From: CAZKNJ01 sp964554185
Lineage (GTDB): Bacteria > 4484-113
Reading direction: 5' to 3'
NCBI GenBank assembly: GCA_964554185.1
Contig: CAZKNJ010000051.1
Coordinates: 1-13,366 of the forward strand
Length of the DNA: 13,366 nucleotides
Numbering within the stretch: the stretch's first letter is position 1; each line of letters starts with the position of its first letter. The translations under genes were made by a program, and so were the position numbers. The notes below the pieces were generated by a model. It saw nothing but the letters and a program-made list of their open reading frames with translations, ran no database searches and was not told the DNA's origin. Positions 1 through 5,608 of this stretch are shown piece by piece.

Positions 1-2
1 AC

Positions 3-746
3 GTAGTGTGGGCAAAGCTCTGGGGCGGCACCAGCTCGGACCGGGCTCTGGCGGTGGCAGTTTCCGGGAACGCCATGTACATATGTGGGGACACCGCAAG
101 CTTCGGCGCTCCAGAAGACGACGCCCTCATTGTGAAGATGAGCGCGAACGGAGAGGTGCTTTGGGCGAGAACCTGGGGGACCGACAGCAGCGATGTGTTC
201 TACAGCCTAGCCGTGGGCGACGACGGGTCAGTGTATGCGGTGGGGAATTCATCAGCGTCCGGTGGGGTCAATCTTGGCTTTGTCGCGAAGTACACCGCTC
301 TAGGTGATTTGGTGGCGGCTGTGGGGTGGGACGAAACTGGATTCAGCCAGCTGACCAGCCTCAGCGTCAAGCCGCTAGGAGGAGTAACAGCAGTCGGCAT
401 CATTACAGATCGAGCCGTCTTCGCCCTAGATCTCGACAGCAACCTAGCCTTTGTTCGTGCGCAGAGGTGGTTTGGTGCCGAGTTTGGGCAACGTGTGAAT
501 AGCTGCGCATATGACGGAGAGGGATATCTATACATCGCCGGAGAAGGGGAAACAGTCACTGGCGAATGGACAGTCCTGCCCGACCTGACATACATGCTTA
601 ACGGGGTTTCCGAGAGCATTGAGGGAAGCATCTGGGATCTCAGCGGTGTGTCTAATGAACCTGAAGGGGTCCAGACGACCCCGGAAGGAACCATTGACCA
701 GGACGGTGAGGACCAGCTGCTTCTATTGAAGAACTGTCCCAAGTAA
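3..746 (+). CDS. Beta-propeller (SBBP-type repeat) protein, 5' partial
   Basis: The frame is open to the left edge of the window, so the start is upstream. The GTG at 6 is only the first possible start in view and has no ribosome binding site. About 246 codons are visible, ending in TAA at 744-746. The protein repeats a pattern of an LWARTWG-like segment, a stretch with D/S residues, then a Gly-rich YAVG or YICG turn (residues about 2-30, 50-80, 95-125, 150-180). That is typical of SBBP beta-propeller blades found in secreted or surface proteins. The last 60 residues lose the repeat and end in LLLLKNCPK. No catalytic motif is seen. Substrate or partner is unknown. By eye its codon use is less GC-biased than dnaN or hppA (CTA, AGA, ATA codons appear), so it may be accessory DNA. 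The repeat family is fairly sure; the function is not. Confidence 0.72.
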   Translation, partial: VVWAKLWGGTSSDRALAVAVSGNAMYICGDTASFGAPEDDALIVKMSANGEVLWARTWGTDSSDVFYSLAVGDDGSVYAVGNSSASGGVNLGFVAKYTALGDLVAAVGWDETGFSQLTSLSVKPLGGVTAVGIITDRAVFALDLDSNLAFVRAQRWFGAEFGQRVNSCAYDGEGYLYIAGEGETVTGEWTVLPDLTYMLNGVSESIEGSIWDLSGVSNEPEGVQTTPEGTIDQDGEDQLLLLKNCPK

Positions 747-829
747 CCAAGGAAGAGGGGACACCCTCCGCCTGGACACGTATATATAGCTGGAACGAAT
801 CTGCTAGAAATCATCAGGAGGAGAGGACT

Positions 830-937
830 ATGAGAACGATTTACTTAGTATGTTTGACGGCTGCTATCATGCTGCTGGCTCGCGAGCCCGGCTTCTTCTC
901 CCTCCAACAACCAAAAACCAACACTTGTCAGCCATAG
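830..937 (+). pseudogene. 35-codon ORF with signal-peptide-like start, probably a truncated gene
   Basis: An ATG at 830 follows a strong Shine-Dalgarno (AGGAGG at 816-821, 8-base spacer), and a TATATA box lies at 781-786. The product starts MRTIYLVCLTAAIMLLA, a good hydrophobic signal-peptide or lipoprotein leader. It then turns into low-complexity residues (REPGFFSLQQPKTNT) and stops at TAG 935-937. The DNA from about 878 on resembles the intergenic repeat mosaic of this window: an AGCCCGGCT word also found at 13248-13256, and TTGG heptads on the minus strand. The simplest reading is a secreted-protein gene whose body was replaced by repeat DNA. A genuine 35-residue membrane peptide is the alternative. 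The initiation signals are clear; the interpretation is inference. Confidence 0.45.
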
Positions 938-960
938 CGCGGAAGCGCGGCGGCGGAACC
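878..960 (-). repeat. Intergenic mosaic: heptad repeat plus short hairpin, inverted orientation
   Basis: Read on the minus strand this stretch holds TTGGTTT, TTGGTTG and TTGGAGG in tandem, a degenerate 7-base periodicity like the CTGGNNG blocks elsewhere in the window. It also holds a small hairpin (CGCG, GAAG, CGCG at 938-949) next to a GCCATAGC word. That word recurs at 9274-9281 and 9477-9484. No coding signal is seen apart from the end of the small ORF at 830-937. Confidence 0.5.
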
Positions 961-971
961 AGCAACCACCC

Positions 972-998
972 TTGCGCCCAACACTCATTTGCTATAAT
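972..998 (+). promoter_or_regulatory. dnaN promoter (TATAAT -10)
   Basis: A perfect TATAAT lies at 993-998. A weak -35 (TTGCGC, 972-977) lies 15 bases upstream. The expected transcript start near 1005 gives an 18-base leader carrying AGGAGG at 1013-1018, ahead of the ATG at 1023. Confidence 0.6.
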
Positions 999-1022
999 AC
1001 AATTTCCGATACAGGAGGGAAT

Positions 1023-2147
1023 ATGAAACTCACCATCTCCCAGGAGCAGTTGAGCCAGGCGCTCAATCTCGTGAACAAGGCCGTGTCCAGCCGGACGCTC
1101 AACCTGGTGCTGGCGCACATACGTTTTCAGGTGACCAAGAAGACCCTTACCCTCACCGGCTCGGACGGGGACTTCACCATCGAGCACACGCTGGACGTGA
1201 CGGGCGAGCGCGAGGGCGCGGTGCTGGTGCCGGCGCGGCTGTTCGTGGACCTCGTGGGCCGGCTGCCCAAGAAAGAAGTCACCATTGAGCGCCAGGACGG
1301 CGTGCTCAAGATAATCAGCGGCTTCTCCGACTACGACATCAAGATACTCCCCGATGAGAACTTCCCCACGCTCCCGCTGTTTGAGGAGGGCAAAATCTCC
1401 CAGCTCTCCGCCGGGCGGCTGCGCGAGGCGCTGGGGCGCACGACCTTCGCCGCGCTGAAGGACCAGAGCGGAACCACCAGCCACTACACCCACGGCGTGC
1501 TGGTGAGCTTCCACGACGACAACCTGGACATCGTCGCCACCGACGGCCACCGCCTGGCGCTGGAGCAGATGGACAACCCCTCGCCGGAGATCAAGGACCG
1601 CACCCTGCTCATCCCCACCAACATCATCGACGAGCTGCGGCGCGCGCTGCCGGCGGAGGAAGAGAAGTCGGTGGAGCTCTACTACCTGGGCAACCAGGTG
1701 TTTTTCCGGTTCGACCACACCGTCTTCGGCGGCTCGCTGTTTGACATCAAGTATCCCGACTACCTCAAGGTCATCCCCAAGGAATGCAAGTCCATCGTCA
1801 ATGTCAACCGCACCGCCCTGCGCGACGCCCTCCAGCGCGTGCTGATTGTCTTCAAGGTGCGCGAGCAAAATCCGGTGGTGCGCCTGGAGACCTCCGGCGA
1901 CAGCGTGGTCGTCTCCAGCGAGTCCCAGGACGTGGGCAAGGGCGTGGAGGAAATCCCCTTCACCAAAGGCGAGCCCTTCACCGATATGCACATCGCGCTC
2001 AACCCTTCCTACCTGACGGAAGCCCTGTCGGCGCTGGACGCCGACACGGTGGACATCATCTGGTCCAGCGAAGTTAACCCGCTTAAGGTATCCATACCTG
2101 AAAAGCCGGGGTATACTTATATTGTGATGCCTATCCGCATGGACTAG
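1023..2147 (+). CDS. dnaN: DNA polymerase III subunit beta (sliding clamp)
   Basis: The 374-residue product is the ring-shaped clamp that tethers DNA polymerase III to DNA. The length fits the family (366 in E. coli). Visible hallmarks are the N-terminal MKLTISQEQLSQAL, a glycine-rich SDGDFTIEH segment at about 47-55, the conserved ATDGHRLA motif at 172-179, YPDY at 244-247, and the C-terminal YIVMPIRMD (366-374). That C-terminus lines the hydrophobic cleft for clamp-binding peptides. Three clamp folds are expected at about 1-120, 125-250 and 251-374. The ATG at 1023 is chosen because AGGAGG (1013-1018) lies just upstream; an in-frame TTG at 972 sits in the -35 region. A csrA-like gene follows 60 bases downstream on the same strand, probably co-transcribed. 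Neither dnaA nor recF, frequent neighbours of dnaN, is present in the window. Confidence 0.97.
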   Translation: MKLTISQEQLSQALNLVNKAVSSRTLNLVLAHIRFQVTKKTLTLTGSDGDFTIEHTLDVTGEREGAVLVPARLFVDLVGRLPKKEVTIERQDGVLKIISGFSDYDIKILPDENFPTLPLFEEGKISQLSAGRLREALGRTTFAALKDQSGTTSHYTHGVLVSFHDDNLDIVATDGHRLALEQMDNPSPEIKDRTLLIPTNIIDELRRALPAEEEKSVELYYLGNQVFFRFDHTVFGGSLFDIKYPDYLKVIPKECKSIVNVNRTALRDALQRVLIVFKVREQNPVVRLETSGDSVVVSSESQDVGKGVEEIPFTKGEPFTDMHIALNPSYLTEALSALDADTVDIIWSSEVNPLKVSIPEKPGYTYIVMPIRMD

Positions 2148-2207
2148 GCGCACGACGGGTAATCTGGGTAACCGGCCTGCCGGGCTGGTCTGTGACGCAA
2201 CAGGGAC

Positions 2208-2800
2208 GTGCTCGTACTCACAAGAAAGCCTGGCGAACGCATTATCATCGGCTCGCGCACGAAGCTAGAGCTGGTGGGCGTTGATGCGGCGCACCGCGCA
2301 ACTCTGCGCATAGAGTCGCCTGAAGCGCTGCGGCTGCGCTCGGACGACCTCGGCCTGGATCTGCAGATTCCCCAGCCGCCCCCCGGCGAACCGGCGCAGG
2401 CCTCCTTCAGTCTCGCGGTCAACGAGCGCGCGGAGCTGGGCGGGGTGTGGCTGATGGTGGTGGCGGTGAAGGGTGACCAGGTGCGCCTGGGGCTGGACGC
2501 GCCGCCGGAGGTGGAGATTTTCCGCGAGGAGGTGTACCTGGAGATTCAGCGCGAGAACATCCTCGCCGCCCAGGCCCAGGGCCAGCTCACCCCTGCCGAC
2601 GTCCAGCAAGCCATGCGCAACTTGGAGCCCGGGAAGAAGGAGTNNNNNNNNNNNNNNNNNNNNNNNNNNNNNNNNNNNNNNNNNNNNNNNNNNNNNNNNN
2701 NNNNNNNNNNNNNNNNNNNNNNNNNNNNNNNNNNNNNNNNNNNACCCCTGCCGACGTCCAGCAAGCCATGCGCAACTTGGAGCCCGGGAAGAAGGAGTGA
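2208..2800 (+). CDS. csrA: Tandem CsrA-CsrA domain protein (carbon storage regulator family), spans assembly gap
   Basis: This is a predicted RNA-binding translational regulator. CsrA is normally about 60 residues and works as a homodimer on GGA motifs in mRNA leaders. Here the 145-residue product holds two CsrA-like domains. Domain 1 (1-53) starts MLVLTRKPGERIIIG and ends in the SPEALRLRSDDL segment. A Pro-rich linker spans about 54-65. Domain 2 (66-118) contains VAVKGDQVRLGLDAPPEV then EIFREEVYLEIQ, followed by a charged tail to 145. Arg6 is kept in domain 1 only; the Arg44 equivalent (Arg106) is clear in domain 2. The GTG start is fixed by the MLVLTR motif and an in-frame TGA at 2193. The Shine-Dalgarno is poor (AGGGA ends 1 base before GTG). 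The 55 bases before the Ns recur after them. Collapsing that overlap gives TGA at 2798-2800; the literal frame through the Ns is wrong. Co-transcription with dnaN is likely. Confidence 0.88.
2644..2743. other. Assembly gap 1 (100 N) flanked by an exact 55-base overlap
   Basis: Bases 2589-2643 and 2744-2798 are identical (55 bases). A fixed 100-N spacer between contig ends sharing a k-mer-sized overlap is a scaffolding artefact. Merging the two copies gives one intact csrA-like gene ending in TGA. Confidence 0.93.
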
Positions 2801-2808
2801 CTCTCCGC

Positions 2809-2839
2809 TGTAGGGCGGGGACCTGTGCCCCGCCGTCTT
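2809..2839 (+). repeat. 31-bp hairpin repeat, copy 1, possible terminator
   Basis: The stem GGCGGGG (2814-2820) pairs perfectly with CCCCGCC (2828-2834) over an ACCTGTG loop, and GTCTT follows. It begins 8 bases after the csrA-like stop. The same 31 bases occur at 9078-9108 and 13195-13225, also just after stop codons and in the same orientation relative to the gene. The trailing T tract is short, so Rho-independent termination is possible but not assured. Confidence 0.8.
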
Positions 2840-3087
2840 CATTCCTATTGACGACTGGTCGCTGACCGGTGGCGCGGGCGTTTGCCCGCCTATGGAGGGA
2901 CCCGCCCGCGATTCGCTACCGCTTGATGCTGACGCACTATCCACGTACGCGGGGCTTTAGCCCCGCTATCTTTGTTTCCTCTTCCTGGCAACTGGCTTGC
3001 TGGAAGCTGGCTGCTGATTGGTGGCGCGGGCGACCCGCCCGCGATTACATCCAAGACGCAAGGATGAACCCGACTGCTAGCTATTGA
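2840..3087. repeat. Intergenic mosaic of heptads and GC hairpins
   Basis: No convincing gene is seen. In order: heptads CTGGTCG, CTGACCG (about 2855-2868); a GGTGGCGCGGGCG module with hairpin GCGGGC/GCCCGC (2874-2889); a spacer; hairpin GCGGGGC/GCCCCGC (2949-2966); heptads CTGGCAA, CTGGCTT, CTGGAAG, CTGGCTG, CTGATTG (2985-3020, one extra base at 2999); and again GGTGGCGCGGGCG with an 8-bp hairpin CGCGGGCG/CGCCCGCG (3025-3043). The heptad-module-hairpin order occurs twice here. The region lies between convergent genes. Confidence 0.7.
2949..2977 (+). terminator. Terminator-like hairpin with T-rich tail
   Basis: GCGGGGC (2949-2955) and GCCCCGC (2960-2966) form a perfect 7-bp stem over a TTTA loop. 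TATCTTTGTTT follows. This is the best Rho-independent terminator shape in the convergent region between the csrA-like gene and the minus-strand 810-residue gene. It also belongs to the hairpin repeat family, so the role is uncertain. Confidence 0.45.
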
Positions 3088-5520
3088 CTAACGGTCGTTA
3101 GCCAATGCTTTACAATCGCCCTCACTACCCCTGGCCACGACCTCCACCAATTCCCGCAGAATCGGCACCACTTCATCGCTGAGTGTTGCCGGATCCTCGC
3201 CTTCCACCTGTCTCAGCGTCAGGCGCGGGGAGCCATTCTCGTGTTCCACCACATGGACGTAACGCGTTCTTCTCTGGTTGATGTCATCCACACAATCCTG
3301 CAAATGCTTCACGGCCATTCGTCCTGCTTCACCCGTTCCCTGGATTCCGTTTTCACTCATGTCCGCGAGCAAGGGCTCCAGGTTCTTCACGCCCCGCCAG
3401 AAGAGAATCCAGTCCTGTCGGCCGCGGTCTTGATGCGCCCGGACCATTAGTGCGAGGCAGTCATTGAGTTTACTCCCCGCGTCCTCGCGGTACATTGGAC
3501 AGTGGCCCGCCATCACCGCCAGGAGCGCGTCCAGCTTGGGCACGATCTCATCCTGCTCCGCGATCCGCGCCTGCCGCAACTTTGGCGTTTCGCAGTCCAT
3601 CGGCTTGAGGATGGCGCTGTGCCGCACCGCCTTCGCATCAAGCGCCTGCTCTAGCCTAGCCACAATCGGCGCTACGCGCTTTGACATCTTCCCACCGCCG
3701 GCCTCGGCCAACTCCATGAGCTTATGCAGCAGGGACCTGGCGCCATCAGCCGATATGTCGGCACCGGGCTGAGAGGGATGCCACAGCCAAGAGACCTTCT
3801 CGAGTTCTTCCCCCGCCCAGGGCTCATTCCGCTTCGCCCATTCCACCAGCCGGTCCATGCGGGACGAGACCGAGGGCTTCAGCCCGTCCAGCTCTATGTA
3901 GTAGTGAGTGCTGGAACCCTTCTGCGACCTCCAGTTCTCTTGTGCCGCTACCAGCGAAGGTCGCCGCTGCTGCACCGACGCATCAATCCGGGTCAAGGCT
4001 GCCAGCAGGCTGTTGCGCTCTTCTGTGTAGTCCTCGCCCATACCCTCGTAGGGCTCCGCGGACATGGCCTCGACCGTTTCCTTCAGCCACTCGACACATT
4101 GGGCGTACGCGACCGGCGGTAAGACGGGGGCGTCCATCAACGTCCTGAAATGCAGGAGCTTCTCGTATGCTTCCCGTGAGGCGTAGTCCGGCTTGGCGCT
4201 GAGCATACTAAGAAACTGGTCAACTTCCTCCGGCAGCAGCAGGTTGCCAGGTTTCCTCGCCAGCTTCGTGCACAGGTGCCACAAGTTACGGTCGTACTCC
4301 GGAGACAGGCCTCGGCGTGGTTCCCTCCACATGAACTCTCCCATATCCCCTCTCTCGACAGCTTCGGCGCTTTTCTCCATCTCGCTCATTATCTCTGCAA
4401 AGTCGCGCAGCGTCCGGTGGAGCCGATCTCGTGCCAAATCGGCGATGGAGCGTGGTATTCCTTGGTAATCCGCATTCAGCGGAGGCTCGACCGCATCCAT
4501 CAACTTCCGGTCGAAGCGGATGACCGGCAGCAGTTGTTCCGGCCAGGGGCCTTCGCGAGGGTAGTACAAACCCGTATCTATGTGCACGTAAGCGTGGAAA
4601 ACGAATCCTGCGCCTGCCCTTAGAGGGAAGCTCCACCGGGGGAAGTCCTCTGTAATTGGCGCTTCCACCAGCGGGGGCTCCAGCTCGCGTCTGACATAAT
4701 CGGAGGCGGCTACTCGGTTGAGCGCTTTCACGAGTTCGCTCTTCGCAACTTCCGCTTTCTCGGGAATGCCCATGCTCGGAGAGCCCTCGTAGTCGCTTAC
4801 CAGGTTCCAGGCGGAGACTTCCAAATAGGGATACCACCCGTTGGCCGGGTCGCGCTCAGCCGCTTTCCGCAAAAGAGCCGCTTGTTCGTATAGGTTTCTC
4901 GCGTGTTCCTCGTCCCTCACCCTGGTCATCGTCCGCGTCGCGTCTGGTTGAGGCTCCGCGAAAACCAGCAAGTAGCGTGCTGGAAGGGAAGTATCTTGTT
5001 CCGCCAGCGTCCGCAAGTGCTCCCATTCGGGCTGCACTTCAGCTTGCATCTTGGCGATTTGCTCCTTGCGGGGATCGCTCTTTCGCTCCCAGTATGTAAG
5101 CGTAACCCGCGTCTCCAGCGGGACAGCCTCGTCGGCGATAAGACTGGAGAGGAGTGCTTCGCTTCCCTGCAAGCGTCTCTCGGAGTTGGCGCGGACGTGT
5201 GTTCGCCGCATATGGCCGCAACCAGGTTGAATCCAGGACAGGACCATCAAGTCTATCAGGATTGTCCGCGCGGGCTCGCTGACTGCCGGGTCAATGCATC
5301 GGTCAAACTCGCGGGTCATGCCTATCCACTGCCGGTAGCTGGGGCTGAGCCTTCTCGGATTGAGCACAGAGTCGCTCTCGCCCCACAACGCATACCAGCC
5401 GGCGGCAAGCAAGCACAGGAGAATGATGCCCGCGGTGAAATACCACCACGGCCTGCGGCGCCGCTTCCGCGGCTTATCCGGTAGCTTGCGGTCGGACTCC
5501 GATTGTCCGTGCCCGTTCAT
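3088..5520 (-). CDS. Membrane-anchored protein of unknown function, 810 aa
   Basis: I do not recognise this protein. It begins with a hydrophilic basic segment (residues 1-24, ending RKRRRRPWW). One transmembrane helix follows at about 27-47 (YFTAGIILLCLLAAGWYALWG). The remaining 760 or so residues have no further obvious membrane span. The positive-inside rule puts the N-terminus in the cytoplasm and the large domain outside. That domain is rich in Glu, Arg, Leu and Trp, and looks mostly helical. No catalytic motif, cysteine pattern or repeat is apparent. The ATG at 5518-5520 is the natural start because the basic-plus-TM signal-anchor follows it. A TATACT box lies at 5534-5539 on the same strand. 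The gene lies 74 bases downstream of carA, so it may also be read through from the pyrC-carA operon. By eye its codon use is less GC-biased than its neighbours. Confidence 0.8.
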   Translation of the reverse strand: MNGHGQSESDRKLPDKPRKRRRRPWWYFTAGIILLCLLAAGWYALWGESDSVLNPRRLSPSYRQWIGMTREFDRCIDPAVSEPARTILIDLMVLSWIQPGCGHMRRTHVRANSERRLQGSEALLSSLIADEAVPLETRVTLTYWERKSDPRKEQIAKMQAEVQPEWEHLRTLAEQDTSLPARYLLVFAEPQPDATRTMTRVRDEEHARNLYEQAALLRKAAERDPANGWYPYLEVSAWNLVSDYEGSPSMGIPEKAEVAKSELVKALNRVAASDYVRRELEPPLVEAPITEDFPRWSFPLRAGAGFVFHAYVHIDTGLYYPREGPWPEQLLPVIRFDRKLMDAVEPPLNADYQGIPRSIADLARDRLHRTLRDFAEIMSEMEKSAEAVERGDMGEFMWREPRRGLSPEYDRNLWHLCTKLARKPGNLLLPEEVDQFLSMLSAKPDYASREAYEKLLHFRTLMDAPVLPPVAYAQCVEWLKETVEAMSAEPYEGMGEDYTEERNSLLAALTRIDASVQQRRPSLVAAQENWRSQKGSSTHYYIELDGLKPSVSSRMDRLVEWAKRNEPWAGEELEKVSWLWHPSQPGADISADGARSLLHKLMELAEAGGGKMSKRVAPIVARLEQALDAKAVRHSAILKPMDCETPKLRQARIAEQDEIVPKLDALLAVMAGHCPMYREDAGSKLNDCLALMVRAHQDRGRQDWILFWRGVKNLEPLLADMSENGIQGTGEAGRMAVKHLQDCVDDINQRRTRYVHVVEHENGSPRLTLRQVEGEDPATLSDEVVPILRELVEVVARGSEGDCKALANDR

Positions 5521-5533
5521 CTGGCCCTACAGA

Positions 5534-5539
5534 AGTATA
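5534..5539 (-). promoter_or_regulatory. Possible -10 box (TATACT) for the 810-aa gene
   Basis: On the minus strand GGTATACT lies 13 bases before the ATG, matching the TATAAT consensus at 5 of 6. No good -35 is seen. A start 7 bases below the box would leave a leader of only about 7 bases. Confidence 0.3.
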
Positions 5540-5573
5540 CCGTAATCCTGTGCTCTCCCCCGCTACTCTCTTA

Positions 5574-5608
5574 CTAATCCCTAATCCCTCGCCCCTAATC
5601 CCTCTCTT
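5574..5608. repeat. Five-unit heptad repeat (CTAATCC type) overlapping the carA stop
   Basis: Units read CTAATCC, CTAATCC, CTCGCCC, CTAATCC, CTCTCTT with strict 7-base spacing. The last 14 bases are identical to 9880-9893 upstream of lgt. On the minus strand the fourth unit supplies the TAG stop of carA at 5595-5597. The rest of the carA-to-810-aa spacer (5521-5573) is CT-rich with no gene. Confidence 0.75.

Noticed and set aside
972..1022. Longer dnaN start at TTG 972
   Set aside because: It lies in the promoter -35 region upstream of TATAAT; the ATG at 1023 has AGGAGG and the normal N-terminus.
747..1022. Replication origin next to dnaN
   Set aside because: No TTATCCACA-type DnaA boxes or AT-rich unwinding region are seen, and dnaA is not adjacent in the window.
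867..2153. 428-residue open frame on the minus strand opposite dnaN
   Set aside because: It mirrors dnaN codon bias, has low-complexity His/Val/Asp-rich composition with no domain, and dnaN is unmistakable on the other strand.
2589..2798. Real 55-bp direct duplication around the Ns
   Set aside because: Two unrelated gaps with exactly 55 identical flanking bases each fit assembly overlap, not biology.
2208..2813. csrA-like frame continued literally through the Ns
   Set aside because: The 100-N spacer plus a duplicated 55 bases shifts the frame; the collapsed sequence ends at the TGA in 2798-2800.
4286..4837. 183-residue frame inside the 810-residue gene on the same strand
   Set aside because: It is an out-of-frame shadow rich in Arg/Pro; the long frame is continuous through it and has a coherent TM start.
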